A stretch of 64,000 nucleotides of DNA, taken from assembly GCA_026873275.1 (NCBI GenBank), contig JANTUC010000004.1, positions 682,001 to 746,000 of the forward strand, written 5' to 3'. The first letter of the stretch is position 1; each line of letters opens with the position of its first letter. The position numbers were made by a program, and so were the translations under genes. This DNA comes from Pseudopithomyces maydicus. Taxonomy: Eukaryota; Ascomycota; Dothideomycetes; Pleosporales; Didymosphaeriaceae. The notes beneath the pieces were generated by a model. The model worked only from the letters and a program-made list of their open reading frames with translations, had not been told where the DNA came from and did not search any database. Below, in pieces: positions 1 through 11,400 of the stretch.

Positions 1-1115
1 CTGTAAAGAGTGAGGGGTTAAGAATGCGATGGATAGGTTGCTACGCTGGGGAGGCGGGCGGTGGAGTAGCGTGCAATGGTGATGCGTGCTGTGCTCGCGG
101 GAGATGGTGCGACGTTCCTGCGCTGCGGCAGAGGACGTGCCAGAGACGGGAGCGCGGAGTGGCGGGTAAAGGTAAGGAGCGGCGGGTCGTGAGAGCGAGT
201 TCGACTTGCGGACCAGCGACCGTCACGGCGGCGTTCACGGGCGGCGGCTGCGTGGGCAGAGACGTGGGCAACGCTGTGCTGGGGGAGAGCGGGCGGGATA
301 GGGGAGGAATGAGAACGCTCGGGTGTTAGTGTTGTTCTTGGTGCCCGGACTAGCCGCATACAGCAGTGACGATCAAGGCGCCCGCCTTCCTCGCGAGATT
401 GCTCACCGCTGGGCACACACTGGAGCCAGCGCACATATTCGCTGGTCAGCAAACACTGGCTGGCTGCGCGTGCTGAAATGTAAAATCATGGCTCCAAGAC
501 TATAGTGGAAAACAAAGCATGGCAGATGATGGCCTGCAACACCCGTCTTTGGAAGAGCGGATGATAGATGGATGGATGCCACTGATGCTCCAGCTGTTCA
601 GGAGACCTGCGACACTCAACCATCTGTTAAGAACGTTTTCTGCCCAGTAGATGGCCATGTGACACTTTGCTGATGGACTACTGAGTATCTACTCTTGGGT
701 GCGCAAATGAGTTGATGAGAAGACCCATAGTACACCCACACCGCATCTCCTCGCCCACCACAACGCTGCTGCGCAGCACCACTGCACTTGAAGCTCCAAG
801 CACCAGCATGGTAGCTGAGTTTTGCGTTTTGCGTTTTGCGTTTTGCGTTCTGCTGGCATATGGTTTGATTGAACTCCTTGCTTCGTTTGCTGAGCGAGTG
901 AGTCTAGTGATGGCGCATTGGGCCCCAGGCGCTTGCTCGAACATCTCACGTGACTCCCCCGCTGCGCTTACCGGAAATAGCACAACGCACTCTGATTTTC
1001 GAAGTGAAGCAACACGCCGCCCGCCGCGAGCACCTCTGCGCAACCCCTCGCTGAGCCCGCTTCGAAGCCCCATAGCGAAACCGCAGACGGATCCGCGATC
1101 CCCAGTCTGCCCAGC
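1..1115. other. Left-edge region without a supported gene
   Basis: GC-rich sequence. The open frames here run on both strands, have no recognisable domain and look like chance frames. The last few hundred bases are the presumed promoter and 5' UTR of the eIF3a gene. Nothing else is supported. Confidence 0.6.
820..847. repeat. Heptanucleotide tandem repeat (TTTTGCG)4
   Basis: Four perfect consecutive copies of TTTTGCG lie about 270 bp upstream of the eIF3a start codon. Such a repeat is prone to length change; no function is inferred. Confidence 0.9.
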
Positions 1116-4100
1116 ATGGCGCCGCCGCCGCACAGCAAGCCCGAGAACACTCTGTCCGTTGCCTCGTACTCGAACACATCTTACAGCACCATTGCTAACA
1201 GACTTTCAGCAAACGCGCACAAGAACTGATCGGAGTGCAGCAGCCCCAGGCTGCGCTGCAGCTTCTTCACGAACATGTCATCTCCAAGCGCACACGCAAC
1301 AGCCCCATCGCCTCGCTCGAGCCGGTGATGATCTTGTTTGTTGAGTTGTGCGTGGATCTCCGAAAAGGCAAGCTCGCCAAAGATGGCCTGTACCAGTACA
1401 AGAACACCGCACAAAACACAAATGTCGGCACTATTGAGGTATGGATAATTAAAGGCAGAGAAAAGTGGTTGCGCTAATGCCGCCCAGGTCGTGTTCAAGC
1501 GCTTCATCGAGCTCGCCGAGAAGAAGGTCACGGATGCCCAAAGCAAAGCGGCCGAAGTGCACAAGGCCAGCGAAGGTCCCTCCGATGGTGCCGAGGAGGA
1601 GACGGGCTCAAAGACTGTGGATGATCTTGAGGCATCTGAGACCCCTGAGTCGATCCTCCTCTCCACGGTTTCTGGCGAACAGTCAAAGGACCGCACCGAC
1701 CGTGCCATCGTCACGCCGTGGCTCAAGTTCCTCTGGGAGACATACCGCACGGTATTGGATATCTTCAAGAACAATGCTCGCCTCGAGATCATGTATCAGT
1801 CCACTGCTCTGCAGGCGTTCCAGTTCTGCCAGAACTACACCAGGAAGACTGAGTTCCGCCGCCTTTGCGAGCTTCTACGCAACCATCTTCAGAACGCAGC
1901 CAAATTCTCGTCCCAGATGCACGCTATCAACCTGTCGGATCCAGACACCCTTCAGCGCCACCTCGACACGCGTTTCCAGCAGTTGGATGTTGCAGTTAAG
2001 CTTGAGCTTTGGCAAGAGGCGTTCCGTAGCGTCGAGGACATCCACACCCTGCTCACCTTGAGCAAGCGCCCTGCAAAGAACAACATGATGGCCAACTACT
2101 TTAAGCACCTCACGGAGATCTTCCTACGCAGCGAGAATTACTTGTTCCATGCTGCTGCATGGAGTCGTTATTACAATCTGCTGAGGCAATCTGCTGCCGC
2201 AGTCGCCGCAGGACAATCGAAAAAGGACAATCCACCTGTTACCGAGACAGACATCGTGAACACAGCTTCTTTTGTTCTGCTCTCTGCGCTCTCTATTCCT
2301 GTCATTAGCACCTCTCGTTCGCGCGGTGCTCTCGTCGACGTCGACGAGGCAAGGAAGAACAAGAACTCTCGTCTTACAAACCTCCTTGGCATGTCACAGG
2401 CTCCCACACGCGCAATTCTGTTCAAGGATGCTCTTAGCAAAGGCCTTCTGAAGCGTGCACGACCAGAGATCCGGGATCTTTACAACATTCTCGAAGTTGA
2501 CTTCCACCCTCTTTCTATTTGCCAGAAGATTTCCCCTATTCTGGAGCAGATCGGTGCTGATGAAGCTATGAGGATCTACATTGGACCTCTCCAGCAAGTA
2601 ATCCTTACCCGTTTGTTCCAGCAACTGTCACAGGTTTACGACTCGGTCGAGATCAGTTTCGTGCTCAACCTTGCACAATTCCCTGAATCCTTCAAGGTCA
2701 CCAGTGGTACCATTGAAAAGTTCATCATGAATGGTTGCAAGAAGGGTGATCTGGCCATTCGTGTTGATCATGCTGCCGGTGTACTTACTTTCGATTCTGA
2801 TGTTTTCTCTTCTGCCAAAGCTATGCACCCTGGTTCAGGTGCAGGCTCCGCTGAAAATGAGGCACGATCGGTCCAGCGTCTCCAGAGCACACCGGCTGAG
2901 ATCGTCCGATCTCAGCTTACGCGCCTTGCCAAATCCCTCTTCGTCACTTGCCAGTACGTTGACCCCGCTTTCAATGCCGAGAGGCAGAAGGCCAAGGAGG
3001 CTGCTCTCTTGCGCACAAAGGAAGGTGCCGAGAAGGAGCACCTTGACACACTTGCTCGTCGTGACATCATTTCCCAGAAGAAGGAGGCGGCTCTCAAGGC
3101 ACAGCAGGCCAAAGAGACTGAAGAGCAGACCAAGCGAGCCCTTCGCGCACAGCAAATCAAGGAAGAAGAAAGCCGTCGCCTTGCTGAGGAACAAAAACAA
3201 CGCCAGCAAGCACGTATCAAGGCTGAGCAGGAGCGAGTTCAGCAGGAAGAGTTGGCGAAGCAGCTCGAAGAACTCAAACAGACAGTAGGCGATGTGTCCT
3301 CAGTCGACCTGGAAGGAGTGAACACGAACAATATCCGTGCTGTTAAGCTGAGCATTCTCGAGAAGCAAAAGAACCAGCTCAGCGAGCAGCTTCGCGTGGC
3401 TGCGAAGCGCATTGACCATCTCGAGCGTGCCTACCGCAAGGAGGAGATTAAGCATCTCAAGACCGATTATGAGCGACAGCAGAAGGAGGATTTGTCCGCG
3501 TATGAAAAGACCAAGCAAGAGGAGCTGAAGGAGGCCAAGCAAAAGCACAAGGAAGATGTGGAGTTGAAGCACCGCTTGTCCAGGCTTGTACCGACCTACC
3601 AAACCTTCATCAACGAGGTCAAGCAGTCACGTAGAACCGAGTTTGAGAAACGCAGCAGAGTCGCACAGAAAGAATTGGAGCAGAAGAAGGCGAAGCGTAT
3701 CCAAGAAATCAAGGAGCGGATCGCCAAGGAGAAGCATGAACGGGAAGAGGCTGAAAGAAGGGAGAGGGAAGAGCGGGAGAGGGAAGAAGCCGAACAAGCA
3801 GCGAAGGAGAAGGCTGAGTCAGAGAGACGGGAGAAACTTCTGGCAGAAAAGGCTGCGCGCGATGCGGAGCGAGCGTACGTATTCACCCTTGAAATTGGTA
3901 GTGCACTGTTTCTAACATCGACCTAGCGAACTTGCCGAAAAAGCGCGTCTTCAACGACAGCGAGAGGAAGAGGCCGAGGCAAGACGCGCAGCGAAGAAGA
4001 CTGGTCCAACGTCATTTTCTCGCGAAGCTCCCCGTGAAGCGCCCCGCGAAGAATCTGCACCCTCTGCCGGTGGTCCACCAAGACTTCAACTTGCAGGTAA

Positions 4101-4530
4101 CAAGCCAACGTGGCGTGAGCGTGAGGCCATGAAGGCTGCAGGTCAGAATCCCCCGGCCGCTGAGTCTGCTCCGGCCGCTGCGCCTTCAGCATCCGAAGAA
4201 GCGCCCCGGAGGAGTGGTTACGTGCCCCCTCACCTCCGCGGTCGTGATAACGGTGACGCGCCTGCTGCTGGTGGATGGCGCGAGCGTGAAAGCAGTGGGC
4301 GTGGACCAGCTGGTCGCGATTCCCCTGCTGCTTCTTCTGGCCGTTACGAGCCCCCGTCGCGTGGCGGTTTCAGATCTCGTGAAGAAAGTGGTGGTGCAGG
4401 AGGCTACGTACCTCCTGGTCGCCGCGGAACCCCTCAAGATGGCTCCCGGGAGGGAGATTCACTCCCTCCGCCTCAATCTTCTGGTGATGGCAAGTACAGG
4501 CCTGGTGCTTTCCGGAGAGGTGGACAGTAA
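1116..4530 (+). CDS. TIF32: Eukaryotic translation initiation factor 3 subunit A
   Basis: Largest subunit of the eIF3 complex, which scaffolds 43S pre-initiation complex assembly on the 40S ribosome in the cytosol. Exons are 1116-1153, 1210-1438, 1488-3874 and 3927-4530, giving about 1,085 residues, the usual fungal size. The first exon codes only for MAPPPHSKPENTL and joins KRAQELIGV, which matches the conserved family N-terminus and fixes the start. The N-terminal half holds the helical repeat/PCI region. From about residue 550 there is a long charged coiled coil rich in E, K, R and Q. The C-terminus is a low-complexity RGG/PP tail with YVPPHLRG and YVPPGRRG. Introns are 49-56 bp; the second has a GCTAAT branch site and the third TCTAAC. 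The first donor is GTCCGT, which is acceptable but unusual. No frame problem was seen. Confidence 0.96.
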
Positions 4531-5147
4531 GTGCTTGATAACGATCACGGTCGAGCATATGAGTATGACTTCATGTCCTCTTCATGATGGATGATTTCGT
4601 CAGCAATCTGCGTACGGTTTTGGCAACACATGGACGGTGAAGGTAAATAAGATGGAAGTGTATGGTTGGGATAGCTCAATTTTCATTGCGGTGCACGACA
4701 ACGAGGCGACCTTGTGGGCGTCAGCTCTAGAGGCAAGTGTGTTTTGTAGCACGTCATAATTTTATGCTGAGTGTTAAAAAAGTTCAAACATGCAAAAGGG
4801 GATCATGTCCGTGATGTGCCAGTATGATCTTGGGTATCCTGTTCTCTTATTGGAAATCTCCAAACTCTTCATAAGCGCTGATCTCTGGTGCTGTTCATCA
4901 CTTTACACAATCGGGCTGACAAAGAGAGCTGAAGATAAAGATGAGGTCAAGTTTAGATAAGTCTCGTGGGAGCACTAGGTAACCAATTCATAGATCGGTA
5001 CCTAATTGTATTTCATAAAATGAGGCTGTTTTTGGGTGTAAAGAACTCCTCGTACAGCACTACTAGCAGATAAGTGTATTTACAAGAATAGAAATGCGTA
5101 GTGGCTAGTGGCACCACTGATAGCTTGCACATCTCCCTACAGAGTGC
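4531..5147. other. Convergent 3' intergenic region
   Basis: AT-richer spacer between the stop codons of the eIF3a gene (plus strand) and the arabinanase gene (minus strand). It presumably contains both 3' UTRs. No gene or RNA structure is recognisable. Confidence 0.7.
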
Positions 5148-6166
5148 TTATACAACCGGCCATCCACTCGAGAAATCGATCTTGTTGATGCCAAACTTCT
5201 TTTGACCGTCGCCATATCCAATACGGGTGTCAACATAGTGGTAGTACAGGACAGGTCCCAGCGAAGGGTCGTAGTAGACACCCTGACCTCCAGGACCGTA
5301 GACCCAACCGTGAGATTCAAGGACTGTGGTGCCACCGCCGTTGGTACAGCTCACGCCAGCCTTGTCGACGAAACCTCCAGTTGCACTGGTAGACCGGCAG
5401 ACTTGGATCTTATACTCTTGGCCTGCAGCAGGCTTGTTACTGTCGAAGCCGCAGCACTGGCCGACAGAGAAAAACAAGTAGTGGTAATTTCCGTTCTTTG
5501 CGATGAAGGCGGCCTCCTGAGCATGTGTGCCGGAAGGCTTGTACGCGATCCTGGTACTGGCAGCGCCAGATGCGACGGTAAGCGGGGGGTTGTTCATCTT
5601 GACGCTGTAAAGATCGCCCCAGAACGAGCCGAAGGACATGACTATATTAGACCCATCATAGTATGCTGCGCCATCAATAGCGTTATAAGGACTTCCGGCC
5701 TTTGAGGAGATTCCAGTTGCGCCGTGGTCCGTCCAGGTGTCGAGATTGGTGGAGGTGGCCACACCGATTGCGGAGTTTTGGGAGCCGAAAGAAGAGACGG
5801 AGTAGAATAGGTAGTAGGTGTCGCCGAACTTTGTAACATCGGGAGCCTAGGTTTTCATCAGTTTCTATTCGTCTGCAGACGGGTCAGAGGAAGACGTACC
5901 CAAAGGTCATCTTTGCCGGCTAGGTTGATCTTGGAACCAGCCGGAATGGCGGCACCGAGGTACGTCCACGGTCCGTTGATTGTTTTCGCACTGTGGATGG
6001 CAATCTTGCCTCCCGTAGAAAAACGGTAGTATCTCCCATCGGAATCGCGACGGATGAGCGCGGGGTCGTGGGCGTTGTTACAAACACCACTGCATGCCAT
6101 AGGGTCCGCATATCCATATACAGAGGCTGCAAGTCCCATGAGGGACGCAATGATAGAAGACTTCAT
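5148..6166 (-). CDS. Secreted GH43 endo-1,5-alpha-L-arabinanase
   Basis: Glycoside hydrolase family 43 enzyme expected to cut alpha-1,5-arabinan of plant pectin outside the cell. Exons are 6166-5900 and 5846-5148, separated by a 53 bp GTACGT...CTAG intron; the product is 321 residues, typical for single-domain fungal arabinanases. The start at 6166 gives a clean signal peptide (MKSSIIASLMGLAASVYG). An in-frame ATG eight codons upstream (6190) would lengthen the N-region. The three family carboxylates are visible: Asp34 in NNAHDPALI (general base), Asp147 in YNAIDGAAYY (pKa modulator) and Glu200 in THAQEAAFI (general acid). There is no carbohydrate-binding module. Plant cell-wall degradation is inferred from the family. 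Some GH43 members are beta-xylosidases or arabinofuranosidases, but the size, secretion and overall pattern favour endo-arabinanase. Confidence 0.92.
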
Positions 6167-7261
6167 CTTGGCAAAAGAGGGAAAGTGCAAGAGTGAGTGG
6201 CTTACAACATGGCGGGTGAAGCTGCATTACATATACTATCGCGCATTACCCTCCCGAGGAGGTAGGACATGCGGTGGGTCACCAGCCCTGTCCACGGATC
6301 CCCAAATCTCGTGGACCATGGACAAATGTATTTAGCGCTATCCGTTTTCAGTGGTGGAAACAAGAGTATTTCCAGGACGAGCCACAGCACGGACGTGGTG
6401 AGACCGAGACGGAGAATCTCGTACTCCCTAGGGCGAGTCTAATCAGGACATATTGCGGGGTGCATGAAAGTCACATACAGACAAAGGACCCAAAAGAATT
6501 CCGGAAGGTGTCGCGTGTATATCCCTGGGACGTGGACTCGTGGTTGGCGGAATCAAAGGCAGATGCTGTGGCCTGACGAGAGTGTAAAGACCCTTGCTCA
6601 GATCGTGTAGTGTGTTTCAACTTTAAGAGACAGCATTTTGATTCACGCCCGGCTCGGCACTGGCATCTCGTTAGTGTGTTCGGTTGAACGTTGGAAGGCC
6701 GCTTTGATTGGCAAATGCTCAATGCACCAGGAGTGTTGTTCGCATGGCAAGAAATCACACGAGGTTTGTACAAGAGAGTTGGCCCATGTGCTCCTATTTG
6801 GAGGCTCCTTGCTGTTTGGAGAGCGGGTGGGGTCTTTTGGATTTTCGCATAAAGTACGAATCACGTATAAACGGGAAAGAGATGCCGGCGAGTGTTGGTG
6901 CTCCATTGCGAGGTATAGCAGATGTTCGCTTCGTCGACCAAAGGTCTCCAAAACAGCAGCACTGCTCTCAAACGGTGCGCCGTGCCATGACGGCCATGAC
7001 GGCCATGACGCCCACTCCAATTCTTCCAACGTTCAAGGCAGAGATAGATGCGTATAAAGACTCGGCAAATAGCATTGGACCAGCGACAACGTTGGGAGCA
7101 CTTGATGTACTGGACACTGAAGGTGGTGAGGACGGCGACGCGCTAACCGGAAAGGCGGTGAATTCTCGGGTGCACCCGCCAAGCAAAAGAACTTCGGCGT
7201 CGTCCTCCAACACCACAGCGACGGCATCAGCAATTGCATCCCCACCACACCCACATCCATC
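6167..7261. other. Shared upstream region of arabinanase and ATP16
   Basis: About 1.1 kb between divergent genes. The open frames found here (for example 6638-7057) resemble no family. It should contain the promoters of both neighbours. A short ATGACGGCC tandem at about 6986-7008 is visible. No gene is supported. Confidence 0.6.
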
Positions 7262-8071
7262 ATGAGCTCCCTCCGTATTGCTCGCGCTGCCCTCCGCGCG
7301 CGGCCCGCCGCCATTGCCCGCCCCGTCATGCGCAGGGGATACGCCGACGTGGCCTCGGACAAGATCAAGCTCTCCCTAGCTCTTCCGCACCAGGTACGCA
7401 TCAGCTGCTGCGCTGCCCATTGATGCGCCATGTTCCCGCCAGCTGGCTTGTTTTTCTGTGCAATGTGAGCTGACAGTGTCGAACAACAGTCCATCTACAA
7501 GTCGCAGGATGTGTACGTCTCCGCTCGCTCGCCCGCACCTCCGAAATCCCGTCTCCGTCTCCGTTTCCGTTTCTGTCTCCGTGTCCGCGAGCGAATGCTA
7601 ACGGATTCATGATACAGCGTCCAGGTCAACCTCCCCGCGGAAACCGGCGAGATGGGTGTCTTGGCCAACCACGTTCCTTCCATCGAGCAGTTGAAGCCCG
7701 GGCTCGTCGAAATCATTGAGGAGAGCGGCGGCAGCAAGCAGTTCTTCCTCTCGGGCGGATTCGCCACGGTGCAGCCCAACTCGGAGCTCAGCATCAACGC
7801 CGTTGAGGGATACGCATTGGAGGACTTCAGCGCCGAGGTACTTGCCCTAGAGGAGCCGTGGGAGGTCCGAGGCTGACGCATGACAGGCTGTCCGAAACCA
7901 GATCGCAGAGGCCCAGAAGATTGCCAGCGGAAACGGCAGCGAGCAGGACATTGCCGAGGCCAAAATCGAGCTCGAGGCGAGTCCACACCCACGGCGTACC
8001 AGCTGCTGTGCGATCAGACGTGCTAATATACCCTCTAGGTCCTCGAGAGCCTGCAGGCGGCTCTCAAGTAA
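7262..8071 (+). CDS. ATP16: Mitochondrial ATP synthase F1 subunit delta
   Basis: Central-stalk subunit of F1Fo ATP synthase (homologous to bacterial epsilon), acting on the matrix side of the inner membrane. Exons are 7262-7393, 7490-7512, 7618-7837, 7887-7976 and 8039-8071, giving 165 residues, normal for the family. The first about 30 residues are Arg/Ala-rich without acidic residues, a mitochondrial presequence. The beta-sandwich segment contains VVQVNLPAETGEMGVLANH and the C-terminal helical hairpin ends VLESLQAALK. Exon 2 is only 23 nt. The fourth intron (7977-8038) must start at GCGAGT to keep the conserved IELE-VLES join, so it is a GC-AG intron with a TGCTAAT branch site. Intron 2 contains a CCGTCT-type microsatellite. 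Function and exon joins are well supported by family sequence. Confidence 0.95.
7551..7586. repeat. Imperfect hexamer repeat (CCGTYT) in ATP16 intron 2
   Basis: Roughly six imperfect copies of a pyrimidine-rich CCGTCT/CCGTTT hexamer lie within the second ATP16 intron. They may lengthen the polypyrimidine content but have no clear role. Confidence 0.75.
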
Positions 8072-8437
8072 TTGTGTAAATATGTAGTGTCAACGTGCTT
8101 TCCTTGGGCATTTCATTGCGTGGCGTGTATACTAGCAGGGACCGAGGGCGCTTCCGCCGTACCTCCCACGTACGGCCAAAATATAGAAGGTGCTCGAGAT
8201 AAGCCAAACACTTCCTCCTCACGTCATTTCTTGCTTTCCTCTGACAACCCTGGAGTGAGTGCACTCATATCCATCAATTATTCACGTCCTACCTCTATCC
8301 CTACTCGCTTGCTCGTGCCCTTGCTTATTTCACTTTCCCTATTCCTATCTCAATCGTACATACCAGACGTCAACGCTGCGGCAACGTCTAACCCATCTTA
8401 CACGTGAGTAAATTATTTATTCCCTGCTACACAACAC
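8072..8437. other. Upstream region of the giant repeat protein gene
   Basis: CT-rich sequence with stretches such as TTTCACTTTCCCTATTCC, typical of a fungal core promoter/5' UTR. A GTGAGT at 8403 could be the donor of a 5' UTR intron, but I cannot place the acceptor. Confidence 0.5.
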
Positions 8438-11400
8438 ATGCGACGTGGTTTTGGCCCGTCTGCACCTGCACCAGGATCGTCTTCGACAACATCTGGGCCG
8501 TCCGATGGAATACTACAAGACGCCATTGCGTCGTCACAGCCCTCCCAGCAGGTGGCAGACTTCCACTCTCAGTCCTCTTCACATCCTGTCAGCCTCAGCG
8601 CTGCCCAGGCAGTCCCATGGCGACTTAAATCGCCGTCGTACTTGACAGGCAAGAACCCCTATGGCAAAATACTGGACAACCACGACCACCCCTACCAAAA
8701 GTCAAGATTGTCAACGTCAGAGCCGCCATCGCAGCTCGGAAGTGGTATGGGCGGACGCCCGAGAACAACCGGATCCTTCAGATTCACAACTCGTCCTACC
8801 CCTCCGCCTGCGCCCAAACGAGAGGCTTCTCTCGATGGGCCTCCGACGCCACCTCCTCTCCCTCCAAGACGACCACCGCAAAAGTTGTTTTCTGTCAAGG
8901 ATGCGAAGAGTTTTTTGAGACAAAAGCCACAGAGTCCAGACAAAACATTCTTTCTCCTCCTACCAAGGCCGCCATCGCTAGGGGCATCTCCATCGACTCC
9001 AAAGCCAGACAGCAGCTGTCTCAAGTCGCCGTAGGTGAAATCGAGGACAGTACGAGACAAAATCAAACAATGAAGAAGGCCTCCAATACTTCTCTGCACC
9101 CCTTGAGTCCACCCACAGCAACTTATAAACAAAGGAAGCTAGACCAACGAATCAATCCCTTCTCTCGAGCAAAGACAGATTTTGCCGAACCGAGGATCAT
9201 GGTGAGAGCTGCCACGGGAGCCGGAAAAGAAACCGTTCGAAACAAAAGCTCTCCAGAGTGTTTGTCGGGAATCGAAGAGGACCTCAACTCTCAATTTCCA
9301 TATGCCGCGGAAACATCGACTTCAGCTCGTAGAAAGTCTACAAATGTCTTTACGGAGCCTAAGCAACAAGCACAGCCATTGAGGGGTGTTAAGCGTTCAG
9401 TCGTACAGCGCAGTCGACCTGAGTGCGATTCTAAAAATATATCGAGCGTAAAAATAACCGCTGAACTATCTGAACAACCACTCCCGCCTGACGAGACTGT
9501 GAGACGCCGTTCAACACCGAAGTCATCCACTACTAAGACCGATGAAGTTAGACCATCGACTGACTACCAACTGGTCGCAAAGATGCAGCGTCCGTATACT
9601 GGTCACGGTATTCGAAAATCTGCAGGCCAATTCGCTCTCGAAACTACCCCTAATCACCAGCCAGACGGATTCCATCAGAGCTCGATCATCGAGCGGACAT
9701 CTCGCAGTACAGATTTATTGAGACGGGATAGGCGCGAACAGTCTTGCAGTGTTCAAACAGATCCAGAAGATGATGCTAACGAGTTCACGCAACGATCTAG
9801 GCGGAGATCGACCATGTCCGAGCCTCACCATTTGGACAGTAATATCGAAACCCATGTTCGCAACTTTGGTGAACCTATTCAGTCGGCCGAGAAACTGGAA
9901 GAAATTGCTGCGAAAAGCCTCAGCCATGACGGATCTAGTTCCCATCACAGTTTCGTACGGCGGACATCCACTCAACCGATGAATCCCGCCGCCAATGTTG
10001 GTGTTGAAGAGGGCTATTATTCAATCGAAGTGCCCGATCATGTTGATTGGCGAGGCGGATACGGTCGACGAAAAACTCAAGATTTTGGCTTTCCTGGGGC
10101 ACGTATCAGACCCCGCTCCACATTCAGGAGTTGTCGGGTGCCGCTTCAAGATCCCGAAAAATGGACCAAACGTGCTTGTGGTCATTTCTCGGCAATATCG
10201 TTGACCGAATCCCGCGAAGACGCCGCGAAGAAGTATTGCGACCAATGTCAAAGGACACCACCTCCACTGCCTGGTTCTTCAAAGCACTATCGTTCAAGGA
10301 AACAAGCTGCAACAGATTCATCTGTTAGCAGTTCGCATAGTTCAAGAAAGAAGACCGAATACCATCGACGACATCACTCGGAATGCGTCTCTGGGGATAA
10401 ATGCGGTGATACCTTTGCTCAGGATCTTGGTCACATAATAGATTCCATCCTCGAGGAGCATCAAAACACCCTACAGAATGTGATCAATAATATCAGGTGC
10501 AGCCAACCGAGCCTCGCACAACTTCGACGGGTATCTGGAGACCTCGTGAAGCGTTGTAAATCAGGAGCTTCATGTGCCGAAGCTTGTCATAACATATGCG
10601 GACGACCTATTTGCGATCACACTTTTCAAACATGCCAGCCTATATGCCGCCCATGTCAAACATATCAGATATGCCAGCCCTGTGAGTCGACCCAGTCAGT
10701 CCAGCAGGTTTGCGAGTAGCAACCGCCCTGCCCTTACGTGCCTCCCAAGGCTGTAGAAAAACTCAACGTCGGGGGCGCGGGCCAGCTTGGACCAAATATA
10801 AATGACACACGAGCTTCTCTGCGCGAATCCGTGAAAACAGCCCCAGACCTTGTCGATCTAGTCAGATCTGCTGCCGACGATTTTGGAGTGGACCTTGATC
10901 AAAGACCCACTATAGAAGATGACGTGAACTTCGACATAGCACCGGTGGAGCCCTCTCCTCAACATTCTTCCATCTCAAGACACAGAATCACATCGGAATC
11001 TGTGGCTCAACAGCTTGAAGATCGCGATGTGCAATCACCTGTGGTGCGCCAGGCTACTGGTGCAGGGTCTGAGTATGAAATTGATCGACCACCTTTTCGA
11101 GAAAACATTGGCTTAGAGCCCGGTGATACGCAGCAGGACACGCAGCAGGACACGCAGCAGGACACGCAGCAGGACACGCAGCAGGACACGCAGCAGGACA
11201 CGCAGCAGTCCGAAGATGCTTGGCTACAAAAGACTCGCAGACAATTGACCCAGCTTTCTGAGACAAGAAGCCAGCTGATGGACGAACTTGATTCTATTGC
11301 TGAGGATCTTGGTGTGCATCTCAACGAGCGTCGTCGCACATCAGTACCTACTGATCCAGTTCAACGTGTACTAAGTAATGTTTCTGCGAGCTTGTCTCGA

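Noticed and set aside
8438..9034. 198-codon frame-2 ORF taken as a complete small protein
   Set aside because: Only its first about 87 codons look coding. From 8700 on, frame 1 (KIVNVRAAIAARKWYG and onward) is the better protein and runs into the giant gene.
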